DNA of 64,000 nucleotides from assembly GCF_002251855.1 (NCBI RefSeq), contig NZ_NOXW01000020.1:1-64000 (forward strand), read 5' to 3'. The translations under genes were made by a program, and so were the position numbers. This document shows, one piece after another, positions 15,798-26,075 of this stretch. The first letter of the stretch is position 1. The number at the start of each line of letters is the position of its first letter. The stretch is from Rhodoferax sp. TH121 (GTDB lineage Bacteria > Pseudomonadota > Gammaproteobacteria > Burkholderiales > Burkholderiaceae_C). The notes under the pieces were generated by a model. The model was not told the origin of the DNA, searched no databases, and saw nothing but the letters and a program-made list of their open reading frames with translations.

Positions 15798-16694
15798 ATG
15801 ACTTTGACTTTCCCGGCGCTGCTGCGCAACACCCTTCTTTGCGCAGCGGGCTCGGTGGCCGCAGTTGCGTCTTATGGCCAAACGTCTTCGGTGGTGCTGG
15901 CACAGTCCCAGCCCGCGGCAGCCACTCCGGCACCTGCCACTGTTGACAAGACAGCAGCCCAGATCGACGCCGAAAACAGCCGGCGCTGGTCCATTTACTG
16001 GGGCTGGAACCGCTCCACCTACTCCAATAGCACCATCCACTTCAAGGGTTCGGACCACGATTTCACCTTGCATGACGTGAAAGCGACCGACCTGCAGACC
16101 AACTCCGGTCTGTCCGACATCTTCAAGTACTACCTGAACCCGGCCGAGATCACCATCCCGCAGACCAATCTGCGCGTGGCCTACCAGCTCGATGGTGACA
16201 CGGCGATTGCGCTGAACCTGGACCACATGAAGTACGTGGTGGCGCAGGACCAGTCGGTGGCGATTGACGGCCAGATCAAGGGCGTCACGCAAAGCGGCCA
16301 ACAGGTGATCGCCGACAACTGGCTCAACTTCGAGCACACGGATGGCCTGAACATCGTAACTATTGAGTACGAAAAGCAAAAGAAAGTGGACTGGTTTGGT
16401 GGTGACCGCGCCAAGGTGTTTGCGCTGGTGGGATTGGGCATCGTGATTCCCAAGACCAACGCCACCATGCACATGGTGAACCAGACCCGCAACGACGAGT
16501 TCCACTTGGCCGGTTGGAGCGTGGGCGCTGGTGTCGGCCTCGATGTGGACCTGACCAAGACCATCTTTGTGCGCAGTGCCTACAAGATGGGCTATGTGGA
16601 CCTTCCCGATGTGTTGACCAGTGCCCGTGGCGACAAAGCCTCGCACCACTTCACCTACAACGAGTTGCTGGTGGCAGTGGGTTACCGCTTCTGA
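15798..16694 (+). CDS. Outer-membrane beta-barrel protein
   Basis: 298 residues with a signal peptide (hydrophobic residues about 8-25) and a low-complexity Ala/Pro/Thr linker to about 50. The rest alternates polar and hydrophobic residues in amphipathic strands, and the protein ends VAVGYRF, the C-terminal aromatic signature for BAM-mediated barrel insertion. SDHDFTLHDVKATDLQ is a recognisable segment of a barrel family of unknown function. An AAGGA lies 12 bases before the ATG. A hairpin terminator follows at 16721. Confidence 0.8.
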   Translation: MTLTFPALLRNTLLCAAGSVAAVASYGQTSSVVLAQSQPAAATPAPATVDKTAAQIDAENSRRWSIYWGWNRSTYSNSTIHFKGSDHDFTLHDVKATDLQTNSGLSDIFKYYLNPAEITIPQTNLRVAYQLDGDTAIALNLDHMKYVVAQDQSVAIDGQIKGVTQSGQQVIADNWLNFEHTDGLNIVTIEYEKQKKVDWFGGDRAKVFALVGLGIVIPKTNATMHMVNQTRNDEFHLAGWSVGAGVGLDVDLTKTIFVRSAYKMGYVDLPDVLTSARGDKASHHFTYNELLVAVGYRF

Positions 16695-16720
16695 GCACCT
16701 CCCTAGGCAACGTTAAAAAT

Positions 16721-16746
16721 GGCCGGTGCATGTGCCGGCCTTTTCT
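16721..16746 (+). terminator. Rho-independent terminator
   Basis: GGCCGG...CCGGCC stem with an eight-base loop followed by TTTTCT, directly after the outer-membrane protein gene. It also overlaps the stop region of the convergent Na/Pi gene. Confidence 0.8.
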
Positions 16747-18403
16747 ATTTCCCGCTGGACTCCACGTTCATGCGCAAGCGGTTGGGCGCCAGCTCACCTG
16801 CCGAGTCGAGGATCGGGTAGGCAATCGAGCAGATGTGCGAGTTGATGCGCTTGAGGTCGCTGATCAGGTCCAGGTGCAGGGAGCTGGTCTCGATGCTGGA
16901 GAGTGTGTTGTCCGAGAGGCGCTCAATGTGGGTGGCCGCGTACTGGCGTTCCAGGTCGCGAAAGCGCGTTTTCTCCTCGAGCAGGCGGCGCGCATCGCGC
17001 ACATTGCCGTTCAAAAACACACTCATGCCCAGGCGCAGGTTGTCCACCAGGCGGGCGTGTAGCTCGCAGATTTCTGCCATGCCGGCGTCTGAAAACTCGC
17101 GCCCCTTGTTGATCTTTTTGTCCTCCACGTCCTGGATCACGCGCTCGATGATGTCGCCAATCTGCTCCATGTTGATGGTGAAGCTGATGATGTCGGTCCA
17201 GCGCTTGGCTTCGTTTTCGCCCAGCGCTTCGCGCGAAATCTTGGTCAGGTAGTACTTGATGTCACTGTAGAGCTCGTCCACCGTGTCGTCCATGGTGCGC
17301 AGCTGTTTGGCCAAGGCCTGGTCGTTGTCGCGCATCACGGCCAGTGTGCCCAGCAGCATGGACTCCACCACATCGGCCTGGTGCATGGCCTCGCGCACCG
17401 CGCACGAAATGGCCAACGAGGGCGTGGCCAGGGCAGACGGGTCCAGGTGGCGCTGGCGGCCGGCTACGGTGGTCTTCTGGGGCTTGGGCAACCAGTGCTC
17501 TACCCAACGTGCCACCACTTGGGTAAAGCCAATCAGGGCCACCCCAACGCCCAGGTTGAAGGCCAAGTGAAAGCCCACCACCAGGGTGGCTTCGTCGGTC
17601 AGGTAGGGGCCGGCATACCGCATCCACACGCCCGAGAACGGCAGCACCGCTACCACGCCCAGCACCTTGAACACCAGATTGCCCAGCGGCACCTGGCGGG
17701 TCTCCACATTGGCGTTCATGGTGGTCAGCACGGCCAATGCGCCGCTACCCAGGTTGGCGCCCAGTACCAGGCCCAGCGCCACATCGACCGGAATCACGCC
17801 CGAGGTGGCCAGTGTGGCGGTCAGCAGCACAATGGCCAGGCTGGAGTAGGACACCAAGGCCAGTGTGGCGCCCACCACAATTTCCAGCAGCATGTCGCTG
17901 GTGAGCGTGGACAGCAGGGCTTTGACGGCTGCGGACTGGGTGAGCACGGTGGCGGACTGCGTGACCAAACGCAGGGCCAGCAGCATCAGGCCCAGGCCAA
18001 TCAGCACACGGCCTACCCGGCCTACCGTGGTGGACGGGCGTGCGATGAACAGCACTACCCCGATAAAGATGAACAGTGGCGAGAGCCAGGACAAATCGCG
18101 CGAGAAGACCACGGCCATCAGGCTGGTGCCAATGTCGGCGCCCAGCATCACGGCCAGGGCCGAAGGCAGGCTCATGAGCCCCTGGCCTACAAAAGCCGAC
18201 ACGATGAGGGCTGTGGCCGTGCTCGACTGCACCACGGCGGTAACACCGATGCCCGAGACTACAGCAGCAAACCGGTTGCCCGTGCTATGCGCGAGGATGC
18301 TGCGCAGGTTGGCGCCAAACACGCGCAAGATACCGGTACGGACCAGATGCGTGCCCCACACCAGCAGGGCAATCGCGGCAAACAGATTCAGCAAATGCGT
18401 CAC
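16745..18403 (-). CDS. Na+/phosphate cotransporter with PhoU-like domain
   Basis: 552 residues. The first about 300 residues form two inverted Na/Pi-symporter repeats with the QSSTATALIVSAFVGQG (about 59-75) and LVSYSSLAIVLLTATLA (about 183-199) segments containing the conserved QSS(T/S)A-type signature. The C-terminal about 200 residues are helical and PhoU-like (LRTMDDTVDELYSDIKYYL, INMEQIGDIIERVIQDVED). It resembles E. coli YjbB, a phosphate exporter/symporter. It is convergent with the outer-membrane protein gene; ileS and lspA lie upstream on the same strand, 39 bases away. Confidence 0.9.
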   Translation of the reverse strand: MTHLLNLFAAIALLVWGTHLVRTGILRVFGANLRSILAHSTGNRFAAVVSGIGVTAVVQSSTATALIVSAFVGQGLMSLPSALAVMLGADIGTSLMAVVFSRDLSWLSPLFIFIGVVLFIARPSTTVGRVGRVLIGLGLMLLALRLVTQSATVLTQSAAVKALLSTLTSDMLLEIVVGATLALVSYSSLAIVLLTATLATSGVIPVDVALGLVLGANLGSGALAVLTTMNANVETRQVPLGNLVFKVLGVVAVLPFSGVWMRYAGPYLTDEATLVVGFHLAFNLGVGVALIGFTQVVARWVEHWLPKPQKTTVAGRQRHLDPSALATPSLAISCAVREAMHQADVVESMLLGTLAVMRDNDQALAKQLRTMDDTVDELYSDIKYYLTKISREALGENEAKRWTDIISFTINMEQIGDIIERVIQDVEDKKINKGREFSDAGMAEICELHARLVDNLRLGMSVFLNGNVRDARRLLEEKTRFRDLERQYAATHIERLSDNTLSSIETSSLHLDLISDLKRINSHICSIAYPILDSAGELAPNRLRMNVESSGK

Positions 18404-18442
18404 AAACTCTTCTTTCTGTGCCGCGCGGTGTGCCGTCCCTGT

Positions 18443-18952
18443 TTAGCGGGTTTTGCGCACGCGCAGCAGTTCGTCCAGTATGAGGCAAATCGCGCCTATC
18501 GAAATCGCGCTGTCTGCCACATTGAAGGCGGGGAAATGCATGCCCCGCCAGTGAAAATCCAAAAAGTCCACCACGTAGCCATAGGCCAGGCGGTCTATTA
18601 CATTGCCAATGGCACCGCCCAAAATGCAGGCCATGGCAAAACTGAACAGCTTCTGCCCCGGGTGGGACTTCAGCATCCAGATGATGACCGCAGCTGCCAC
18701 CAGGCCAATCACCGTGAAGAACCAGCGCTGCCAGCCCGAGGCCCCCGCCAGAAACGAGAACGCTGCCCCGGTGTTATGCACCCGCACCACGTTGAAGAAG
18801 CTGGTCACATAGGTGCTGTCACCCAGCTGGTAGTAGCCCAGAATCAGGATCTTGGTGAACTGGTCTGCCAGTAGCAAGATGAAGGCCAGGCCCAACCATT
18901 GCCACAGGCCGCTGCCGGAGCCGCCACCCGAGGATTTGCCAGCGCGTGCCAT
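18443..18952 (-). CDS. lspA: Lipoprotein signal peptidase (signal peptidase II)
   Basis: 169 residues, four membrane helices. The two catalytic aspartates are in [19 protein letters not shown] and [12 protein letters not shown], and NTGAAFSFL is the conserved periplasmic loop. It removes signal peptides from diacylglyceryl prolipoproteins in the inner membrane. It starts one base into the stop of ileS (TGATG), so the pair is translationally coupled, a common arrangement in proteobacteria. Confidence 0.97.
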   Translation of the reverse strand: MARAGKSSGGGSGSGLWQWLGLAFILLLADQFTKILILGYYQLGDSTYVTSFFNVVRVHNTGAAFSFLAGASGWQRWFFTVIGLVAAAVIIWMLKSHPGQKLFSFAMACILGGAIGNVIDRLAYGYVVDFLDFHWRGMHFPAFNVADSAISIGAICLILDELLRVRKTR

Positions 18953-21858
18953 CAGGCGAACACCCGTTGTTCACCTGCACCATAGAGGTTGCTGGTGCAG
19001 CGGCCGCACAAGGTGGGGTGCGCGGCATCCGCGCCAATGTCGCTGCGGTAGTGCCAGCAACGCTCGCACTTCTGTTCCTCAGTAGCTTTAACACGGACCG
19101 TGAGGCCCGCTCCAGAAACTTGGTTTAGCGTTACTTTCGATGTAATGAACGCAAACTTGAGGTCCTCGCCTAGGCTCAAAAGCGCGTCGTAGAAGGTGCC
19201 ATCGCAGTCAATTTCCAGTTCGGCTTGAAGCGACGCACCGATATGTCCCGCTGCGCGTTCCACTTCAATTTTCTTGTTGGCGATCTCTCGCACTTGGGCG
19301 ATATCTGCCCACTTGGCCAGCAAAGCCTCGTCGGGCGCGGCGAACTGCACATAGCCGTCCATGAAGATGGACAGCTTGGTGGCGGCCGGCGTCTTGCCTT
19401 CTGCGCCCAGCACCGCCCACGCTTCCTCGGCGGTGAAGCTCAGGAACGGCGCCATCCAGCGCAGCATCGCTTGGGTGATCTGCCACAGTGCGGTTTGCGC
19501 GGAGCGGCGGGCCAGGCTGTTGGCGCCGGTGGTGTAGAGGCGGTCCTTCAGGATGTCCAGGTAGAACGCGCCCAAGTCTTCGCTGCAGTAGACCTGCAGC
19601 TTGGACACCACGGGGTGGAACTCGTAGACCTTGTAGTGCGCCAGGATGTCGGCTTGCAGCTGGGCCGCGCGGCTCAAGGCGTAGCGGTCGATTTCCAGCA
19701 GCTGGTCGACCGGCACGGCGTCCTTGGTCGGGTCAAAGTCGGAGACGTTGGCCAGCAAAAACTTCAGCGTGTTGCGCACGCGGCGGTAGGTATCCACCAC
19801 GCGGGCCAGAATCTTGTCGTCGATGTTCAGGTCGCCCGAATAGTCGGTGCTGGCCACCCACAGGCGGGCAATTTCGGCGCCCAGCTTGCTGGTCACGGTT
19901 TGCGGGTCCACGGTGTTGCCCAAACTCTTGCTCATCTTGCGGCCTTGGCCGTCGGTGGCAAAGCCGTGGGTCAGCAGGCCGCTGTAGGGCGCACGGTCGT
20001 AGAGCGCGCAGCCCAGCAGCAGCGAGCTGTGGAACCAGCCCCGGTGCTGGTCGTGGCCTTCCAGGTACAGATCAGCCTCGGGACCTTCGGTGTGGAAGGG
20101 CGGGCGGGCGTAGGCGTACTTGTGGCTGCCGCGCAGCACGTGCTGGAAGGTCGAGCCCGAGTCGAACCACACTTCCAGGATATCGGTGCTCTTGGTGTAG
20201 CTCGGTGCATCAGTCGCACCCAAGATGTCCTCTACGGTCACGCGGCTCCAGGCTTCGATGCCGCCCTTCTCCACAATGTCCGCCGCCTGGTCCAGGATCT
20301 CCATGGTGCGCGGGTGCAGCTCGCCGCTGTCCTTGTGCATGAAGAAGGGGATGGGCACGCCCCAGCTGCGCTGGCGCGAGATGCACCAGTCGGGCCGGTT
20401 GGCGATCATGTCGCGCAGGCGGGTGCGGCCGTTTTCGGGGTAGAAGCTGGTGTGCTCAATGGCGTCCAGCGCCAGCTGGCGCAGGGTCTTGGGGGCCTTG
20501 TCCTTGGTGAACACGCCTTCGCCCGCATCCATGCGCACAAACCACTGAGCGGCCGCGCGGTAGATCACTGGTGTCTTGTGGCGCCAGCAGTGCGGGTAGC
20601 TGTGGGTGATGCCCACGGTCGCCATCAGGCGGTGGTTGTCGCGCAGCGTGTTGATCACGTTGGCGCAGGCCTTCCAGATGTGCTGGCCGCCGAACAGGGG
20701 CAGCTCTTCGGCATACACGCCATTACCCAGCACGGGGTTGAGAATCTGGTCGTACTTCAGGCCGTTGGCGATGCAGCTGTTGAAGTCGTCCACGCCGTAA
20801 GCGGGCGAGGAGTGCACGATGCCAGTACCGTCGCCATCGCTCACATAGTCAGCCAGGTACAGCGGCGACAGGCGCTTGTAGCTATATTCATTGCCCGCCA
20901 CGTTCACATCTGCGGGCAGGTCGTACAGCGGGTGGCGGAACACTTGGCCGCGCAGGGCTTCGCCCTTGGCCGTCGCCAGCACGGTGCCGGTCAAACCAAA
21001 GCGCTCCAGGCACTTCTCGACCAGGTTGGCACCCAGCAACAGCACGCCCTTGGGCGTGTCCACCAGCGCGTACTCCAGCTCGGGGTGGGCATTGAGCGCC
21101 TGGTTGGCGGGGATGGTCCATGCGGTGGTGGTCCAGATCACGGCAAAAGCTTGCTTGCTCGCGGGCAGGGCACTCAGGCCAAAGGCCTTGGCCAGGCCAG
21201 CCGCGTCGTTGGACTCAAACGCCACGTCCAGCGTATCGCTCTTCTTGTCGGCGTATTCGATCTCAAACTCGGCCAAGGACGAGCCGCAGTCGAAGCACCA
21301 GTACACGGGCTTGAGGCCACGGTAGACAAAGCCGCGTTCGATCACGCGCTTGAAGGCGCGGATTTCGCCCGCCTCGTTGGCCGGGTTCATGGTTTTGTAG
21401 GGGCGCTCCCAGTCACCCAGCACGCCCAGGCGCTTGAAGTCTTCGCGCTGCTGGTCGATCTGCTCGGTGGCAAAGGCGCGGCTCTTGGCCTGCATGTCGT
21501 CGCGGCTCAGGTTGCGGCCGTGCAGTTTTTCGATCGCGTTCTCGATCGGCAGGCCGTGGCAATCCCAGCCAGGGATGTACTGCGCGTCAAAGCCGGCGAG
21601 CTGCTTGCTCTTGACGATCATGTCCTTGAGGACTTTGTTCAGGGCGTGGCCGATGTGCAGCTTGCCGTTGGCGTAGGGCGGACCATCATGCAGCACAAAC
21701 AAGGGCTGTCCGACGCGGGCATCGCGCAGCTTCTTGTACAGACCCTGCTCGTTCCAGTCTTTCACCCAGGCCGGTTCACGCTTGGGCAGGTCGCCACGCA
21801 TGGGGAAGGGGCTGTCGGGCAAATTCAGGGTGCTGCGGTAATCAACTTTGTCAGTCAT
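18952..21858 (-). CDS. ileS: Isoleucyl-tRNA synthetase
   Basis: 968 residues from the ATG at 21858 (a TTG twelve bases upstream is less likely). Class I synthetase: the HIGH motif in [16 protein letters not shown] (about 61-76), the editing domain in the middle, KMSKSLGNT near 620, and a C-terminal zinc-binding CERCWHYR...CGRC segment. It charges tRNA-Ile and clears Val-tRNA-Ile. In the ribF-ileS-lspA order found widely in proteobacteria. Confidence 0.98.
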   Translation of the reverse strand: MTDKVDYRSTLNLPDSPFPMRGDLPKREPAWVKDWNEQGLYKKLRDARVGQPLFVLHDGPPYANGKLHIGHALNKVLKDMIVKSKQLAGFDAQYIPGWDCHGLPIENAIEKLHGRNLSRDDMQAKSRAFATEQIDQQREDFKRLGVLGDWERPYKTMNPANEAGEIRAFKRVIERGFVYRGLKPVYWCFDCGSSLAEFEIEYADKKSDTLDVAFESNDAAGLAKAFGLSALPASKQAFAVIWTTTAWTIPANQALNAHPELEYALVDTPKGVLLLGANLVEKCLERFGLTGTVLATAKGEALRGQVFRHPLYDLPADVNVAGNEYSYKRLSPLYLADYVSDGDGTGIVHSSPAYGVDDFNSCIANGLKYDQILNPVLGNGVYAEELPLFGGQHIWKACANVINTLRDNHRLMATVGITHSYPHCWRHKTPVIYRAAAQWFVRMDAGEGVFTKDKAPKTLRQLALDAIEHTSFYPENGRTRLRDMIANRPDWCISRQRSWGVPIPFFMHKDSGELHPRTMEILDQAADIVEKGGIEAWSRVTVEDILGATDAPSYTKSTDILEVWFDSGSTFQHVLRGSHKYAYARPPFHTEGPEADLYLEGHDQHRGWFHSSLLLGCALYDRAPYSGLLTHGFATDGQGRKMSKSLGNTVDPQTVTSKLGAEIARLWVASTDYSGDLNIDDKILARVVDTYRRVRNTLKFLLANVSDFDPTKDAVPVDQLLEIDRYALSRAAQLQADILAHYKVYEFHPVVSKLQVYCSEDLGAFYLDILKDRLYTTGANSLARRSAQTALWQITQAMLRWMAPFLSFTAEEAWAVLGAEGKTPAATKLSIFMDGYVQFAAPDEALLAKWADIAQVREIANKKIEVERAAGHIGASLQAELEIDCDGTFYDALLSLGEDLKFAFITSKVTLNQVSGAGLTVRVKATEEQKCERCWHYRSDIGADAAHPTLCGRCTSNLYGAGEQRVFA

Positions 21859-21949
21859 GGCAAATCTCAATGGGAGTGGGACGGCCCGCGGTGGTCAGCA
21901 CGGCAGGCGATGGGGCAAGACGCGGGGCAAGGTGCGTCGGGCGGCCCCG

Positions 21950-22936
21950 TCAAATTCGGGTGCTGGTGTGCGACTGAAGCCAGGCGCGCGCGTCGTCGCG
22001 GTCTTTCTGTATGCCCTGGGTGAGGGCGTCCAGACCGTCGTACTTGAGTTCGTCGTGCAGTTTGTGCAGCAGTTCCACGCGGATGATTTTACCGTAGGCC
22101 CCCTCGGGCCCCAGTTCTGCCGGCCAGTCCAGGCAATGGGTCTCCAGCAGCACGCGCCCGCCGTTCACATCGCTCGGGTCCAGCGAGGGGCGCACGCCCA
22201 GGTTGGCCACGCCCTGCAGGGGTTTGGCGGCCAGGCCATGCACCAGCACCACAAAGATGCCGCTGGCGGCCGGTTTCCAGTGCGCAAAGCGCAGGTTTAG
22301 CGTCTTGAAGCCCAGCGTGCGGCCCAGCTTGCGCCCGTGCACCACGTGCCCGCTGATGCAGTAGGGCCGGCCCAGCAGGCGGGCGGCGGCAGCCATGTCG
22401 CCCCGGCCCAGCGCATCGCGCACCGCAGAGCTGGAGACGCGCAGGCCGTGCACTTCATACGAATTCATGCGCGCCACGTCAAAGCCTTGGGCGTCGCCTG
22501 CGGCATCCAGCACGGCGTAGTCACCCGCACGGGCCTTGCCAAAACGGAAATCGTCGCCCACCAGCACATAGCGCGCGCCCAGGCCGCCGCGCAGCACCTG
22601 GTCGATAAATTCCTGGGGGCTCTGGTTGGCCAACCGGGCGTCGAACGGCAGCACCACGGTCTGGTCCACCCCGGCCTTGGCCAGATCTTCCAGCTTGTCG
22701 CGCAGGGTGCCCACGCGGGCGGGGGCCAGCTCGGGTTTTTTGTGCAGTTCGGCAAAGTAGTCGCGCGGGTGGGGCTCGAAGGTCAGCACGCAGCTGGGCA
22801 CACCCCGCTGCTGCGCCTCGCCCTTGAGCAGGGCGAGCATGGCCTGGTGGCCCCGGTGGACGCCATCAAAGTTGCCAATCGTGACTGCACTGGCGCTGGC
22901 AACGCCAGGGTGCTTGAAACCGCGGAAAACCTTCAT
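21950..22936 (-). CDS. ribF: Bifunctional riboflavin kinase/FAD synthetase
   Basis: 328 residues from the ATG at 22936. The N-terminal adenylyltransferase domain has VTIGNFDGVHRGHQAML (about 18-34); the C-terminal riboflavin kinase domain has GHVVHGRKLGRTLGFKTLNL, where the usual PTAN of the kinase reads KTLN, keeping the Thr and Asn. It makes FMN then FAD from riboflavin and ATP. It precedes ileS by 91 bases. A dispersed repeat copy (22941-22996) sits right upstream of the start, where the promoter would be. Confidence 0.96.
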   Translation of the reverse strand: MKVFRGFKHPGVASASAVTIGNFDGVHRGHQAMLALLKGEAQQRGVPSCVLTFEPHPRDYFAELHKKPELAPARVGTLRDKLEDLAKAGVDQTVVLPFDARLANQSPQEFIDQVLRGGLGARYVLVGDDFRFGKARAGDYAVLDAAGDAQGFDVARMNSYEVHGLRVSSSAVRDALGRGDMAAAARLLGRPYCISGHVVHGRKLGRTLGFKTLNLRFAHWKPAASGIFVVLVHGLAAKPLQGVANLGVRPSLDPSDVNGGRVLLETHCLDWPAELGPEGAYGKIIRVELLHKLHDELKYDGLDALTQGIQKDRDDARAWLQSHTSTRI

Positions 22937-22940
22937 GGAT

Positions 22941-22996
22941 TTGTTATCTTTTTGATAGCAGGCTGCGCAAACGCTGCCGGGGCCTGAAGCCAATTT
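22941..22996 (-). repeat. Dispersed ~60-bp repeat, copy upstream of ribF
   Basis: TTGTTATC, GGCTGCGCAAACG and GGCCTGAAGCCAATTT follow the order of the reverse complement of the 27911 copy. Confidence 0.5.
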
Positions 22997-23112
22997 GTCA
23001 TGGAAACACGGTATATTGTCACCTAGCAGGGCCCAGACGTCTGTCTGGCGCGCACTTGCAGACCTTTGCAGTCCGTGTTGGTGGTAGGTTTTACCGTTGA
23101 TGGAGGCGTTGC

Positions 23113-23670
23113 GTGAAAGTCTTGAAGTTGTCGGCCCAGGGGCTTCCCCAATCCTGGATCTCGCTCGAACAGGCGGTGATCCACTACGCGTCGGGCGAGG
23201 TGCGCTGGGAGTCGGGTGGTGAGGTGGCGGTGTTCCACGGTGGGCACAATGCCGTCACCGGCCAGCAGTCCATCATCAAGGTCAACAGCATCATCGGCAC
23301 GCGCGGGGTGCCCAACATCAACCCCTTCAACCTGCGCCCCGGCCTGACCAACGCCAAGCTTTTTATCCGCGACCGTAATGTGTGCGCCTACTGCGGTGGC
23401 CATTTCCACGAGAACGAGCTCACCCGCGAGCACATCATCCCCTTTGCCCAGCACGGCATCGACACCTGGATGAACGTGGTGACCGCCTGCAAACCCTGCA
23501 ACCACCGCAAGAGCCACCGCACCCCCGAGCAGGCGAACATGCCACTGCTCTACACGCCCTATGTGCCCAGCCTGTGGGAAGACTTCATCTTGCGCAACCG
23601 CCGCATCCTGGCCGACCAGATGGAGTTCTTGATGGCGCACGTGCCCAAGTCGTCCCGCCTGCTGGATTAG
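23113..23670 (+). CDS. HNH endonuclease
   Basis: 185 residues starting at a GTG at 23113 after TGGAGG at 23101. The HNH motif is complete: CAYCGG (about 92-97), the [12 protein letters not shown] histidine pair (about 105-116), [16 protein letters not shown] (about 121-136) with the Asn, second zinc Cys pair and final His. It is a zinc-bound nuclease of the type found next to mgsA in Burkholderiales, probably a housekeeping DNase of unknown substrate rather than a phage gene, given its base composition. It lies 10 bases before mgsA. Confidence 0.88.
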   Translation: MKVLKLSAQGLPQSWISLEQAVIHYASGEVRWESGGEVAVFHGGHNAVTGQQSIIKVNSIIGTRGVPNINPFNLRPGLTNAKLFIRDRNVCAYCGGHFHENELTREHIIPFAQHGIDTWMNVVTACKPCNHRKSHRTPEQANMPLLYTPYVPSLWEDFILRNRRILADQMEFLMAHVPKSSRLLD

Positions 23671-23680
23671 CATTGCGGGC

Positions 23681-24079
23681 ATGCTCAACGCCCCCACCCC
23701 GTCAGACCGCCCGCGCATCGCGCTGATTGCGCACGACCGCAAGAAAGACACCATGGTCGAACTGGCAAAGGAGTTCGCGCCCTACCTGCAGCGCTGCAGG
23801 CTGATGGCCACCGGCACGACGGGCGGGCGCTTGGTGGATGAGTTGGGATTGGATGTCGAGCGCATGCTCAGTGGCCCTTGGGGCGGCGACCTGCAAATTG
23901 GCGCGCGCCTGGCCGTGGGTGAGGTGGATGCGGTCATCTTCCTGCGCGACCCCATGACCCCGCAGCCGCACGAACCCGACATCAACGCCCTGGTGCGGGC
24001 CTGCGACGTGCACGATGTGCCCTGCGCCACCAACCTGTCCAGCGCGCGCCTGGTACTGGCGCAGTTGCTACAAAAATAG
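23681..24079 (+). CDS. mgsA: Methylglyoxal synthase
   Basis: 132 residues. [17 protein letters not shown] (about 14-30) carries the catalytic Asp loop, ATGTTGG (about 43-49) the phosphate-binding loop, and [15 protein letters not shown] and [15 protein letters not shown] complete the signature. It converts dihydroxyacetone phosphate to methylglyoxal plus phosphate. Its last codons (LLQK and TAG) fall inside a dispersed repeat copy (24065-24119), which may have replaced the original C-terminus. Confidence 0.95.
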   Translation: MLNAPTPSDRPRIALIAHDRKKDTMVELAKEFAPYLQRCRLMATGTTGGRLVDELGLDVERMLSGPWGGDLQIGARLAVGEVDAVIFLRDPMTPQPHEPDINALVRACDVHDVPCATNLSSARLVLAQLLQK

Positions 24080-24119
24080 TAACTGTTCGCGCAGTATCCA
24101 TGAGAGCCAAGGGCCTAAA
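24065..24119 (-). repeat. Dispersed ~60-bp repeat, copy over the mgsA stop
   Basis: TTGCTAC, CTGTTCGCGCAG and a GGGCC end follow the order of the reverse complement of the 27911 copy; the mgsA stop TAG is inside it. Confidence 0.5.
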
Positions 24120-24125
24120 ACACCG

Positions 24126-25241
24126 CTAAACGCCGCGCAGGTCAAAGCCGCCGAGTGCCTGCGCCCGGCCGTTCAGGATGGCATCCACCCTGTGGTGGCC
24201 GGGGTAGTGTTTGCGGGTGGTCATGTCGGCCAGCGAGATGGTTTTGCCCACACGTTGGGTCTCGTGTGCAGCCAGGTCCAGCGTCTTGAGCTTGAACACC
24301 TTGGCCCGCGCCTGGCCATTGGCCTTGACGTAGTGCACCGCAAAATCCACCAGCACCTGCTGGGGCTGGTCCGTGGTGTTGGTCACGTCAAAGGCCACCT
24401 GTAGCGATCCGCCCACCACGGCCCGCGTTGGCGTGATGGCGGGCTGGCCCAGCACCACGTTGGCCGTTTCACCAAAGCCCAGTACCTCCAGCGCGCCCGC
24501 TTCGCCACGTTTCACCGCGCTGCGTAGCGCGTGCTGCACGATCCAGCGCCGATCGGGCGTGGCACCTTGCAGCCAGGCCTGGGCCGTGTGGGCCAGCAGG
24601 GTGGGGTGGTCCTTGCCAATATCGTTGAGGTTGTTGGCCACCGAGCGGCGCACGTACAGCGCCGGGTCGTCCTTCAGCTTTTCCAGCAGTGCCAGCACCG
24701 GCGCCGGGTCACGCTGGAAGGCAGGCAGGCGTGATGCCCAGGGCAGCCGTGGCCGTGTGCCCTCCGACACCAGGCGGCGCACATGCTCGCTCTCGTCTTG
24801 CGTCCAAGTCATCAGCCGCTCCAGCGTGGCATCCTGGTGCTGCTGCAGGTAGGGGCGAATGCTGAACTCTGCGGTAAAGCGCTGCGTGAGCGCGTGCTGC
24901 GCCTGCATCGACAACGCAAAATGCCCCAGCCCAAACTCCGCCACAAACACCGTGTGCGGCAGGTACAAAAAAGACGCCAGAGAGAGGTTCGGGTCGCGCC
25001 CATGCGGCTGCTCGGCCGATGCCAGCACAATGGGCAGCGCCTGCGCATAGTCTTGCGGCAAATGCCGCTGCAGCGCCCGCGCGATGTGTTTGCCACGCGG
25101 CATCAGCGCCAGCGCATCGTAGCCGTTCAGCGCATCGTGCAAAAAGGCATCGGTGTCAAAGCGCCGGTGCACCGCGGCCACCATGCGCGCAATGGCGCGG
25201 GGCACATCGGGGCCATATTGGGCAACCAGCGGCTCTGCCAT
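24126..25241 (-). CDS. AlkC-like DNA alkylation repair protein
   Basis: 371 residues. The N-terminal about 250 residues are HEAT-like helical repeats of the AlkC/AlkD family (HVRRLVSEGTRPRLPW, LYVRRSVANNLNDIGKDHP, RRWIVQHALRSAVKRG). The C-terminal about 110 residues are beta-rich and resemble the Ig-like domain found in AlkC but not AlkD. Enzymes of this family excise positively charged 3-methylated purines without base flipping. The start at 25241 is 11 bases after the stop of udk, which lies upstream on the same strand, so the two may be cotranscribed. Confidence 0.85.
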   Translation of the reverse strand: MAEPLVAQYGPDVPRAIARMVAAVHRRFDTDAFLHDALNGYDALALMPRGKHIARALQRHLPQDYAQALPIVLASAEQPHGRDPNLSLASFLYLPHTVFVAEFGLGHFALSMQAQHALTQRFTAEFSIRPYLQQHQDATLERLMTWTQDESEHVRRLVSEGTRPRLPWASRLPAFQRDPAPVLALLEKLKDDPALYVRRSVANNLNDIGKDHPTLLAHTAQAWLQGATPDRRWIVQHALRSAVKRGEAGALEVLGFGETANVVLGQPAITPTRAVVGGSLQVAFDVTNTTDQPQQVLVDFAVHYVKANGQARAKVFKLKTLDLAAHETQRVGKTISLADMTTRKHYPGHHRVDAILNGRAQALGGFDLRGV

Positions 25242-25251
25242 GGCGGTGGTT

Positions 25252-25896
25252 TTAGCCGCGTTCCAGGTCGCGGATCAGCGTCTTCACCTTGGTGGTGATG
25301 ATGTCCACCGCCGGGTCGTTGGCGCCGTGCGGCAAGATCACGTGGGCGTGCCGCTTGGTGGGCTCGATGAACTGCTTGTGCATGGGGCGCACCGTTTCCA
25401 GGTACTGCGCAATCACGCTCTCGGCGCTGCGCCCGCGCTCCGAGATGTCGCGCTGCAGGCGGCGGATAAAGCGCACATCCGGCGCCGTATCCACATAAAT
25501 CTTCAGCGACATCATCTTGCGCAGCTCGGGGTCGAACAGCGCAAACAAACCCTCCACCACGATCACCGGCGCCGGGTTCACCACCACGGTGGTGGGCGCG
25601 CGGTTGTGCTTCACAAAGTCGTAGGTCGGCATGTCGATGGCCTCGCCACGGCGCAGGGCCTGCACCTGCTGCACCATCAGCGGCCAGTCGAAGGCATCGG
25701 GGTGGTCGTAATTGGTCTTGACGCGCTCTTCCGGCGAAAGGTGGGTCTGGTCCAGGTAGTAGTCGTCCTGGTAGACCACCGACGCCATCTCTGGCCCGAT
25801 GGAGGCCAGCACCTCCCGCGTCACCGTGGACTTGCCGCTGCCGCTGCCGCCTGCGACGCCGATCACGAAAGGCTTGTTCTGAGATTTAGGGGGCAT
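25252..25896 (-). CDS. udk: Uridine kinase
   Basis: 214 residues from the ATG at 25896 (a TTG at 25920 is less likely). P-loop GVAGGSGSGKSTVTREV (about 13-29), QDDYYLDQTHLSPEER (about 42-57) and YDHPDAFDWPLM are the conserved uridine kinase segments, and RRLQRDISERGRS is the lid region. It phosphorylates uridine and cytidine in the salvage pathway. It lies upstream of the AlkC-like gene and is transcribed away from the diguanylate cyclase at 26076. Confidence 0.95.
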   Translation of the reverse strand: MPPKSQNKPFVIGVAGGSGSGKSTVTREVLASIGPEMASVVYQDDYYLDQTHLSPEERVKTNYDHPDAFDWPLMVQQVQALRRGEAIDMPTYDFVKHNRAPTTVVVNPAPVIVVEGLFALFDPELRKMMSLKIYVDTAPDVRFIRRLQRDISERGRSAESVIAQYLETVRPMHKQFIEPTKRHAHVILPHGANDPAVDIITTKVKTLIRDLERG

Positions 25897-26075
25897 GATG
25901 TTTCGGCTTCCAGACGACAAAACCCCTTATTTTAAGAGCCGCGTGGTTTCCGGGCTGTCGGTGGCGTGCTGAAACCGTTTGCACAACTTCGCAGGTGGCG
26001 CTTTGGCGTGTGCCTCCGTAGAATGATTTGAAGAAGCTGACAACCAGCCGCCAGACAACCCTACCTACCCCGCCC

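Noticed and set aside
19225-22023. 932-residue open frame on the plus strand opposite ileS
   Set aside because: It is an antisense shadow of ileS. It has no recognisable domain and no ribosome-binding site.
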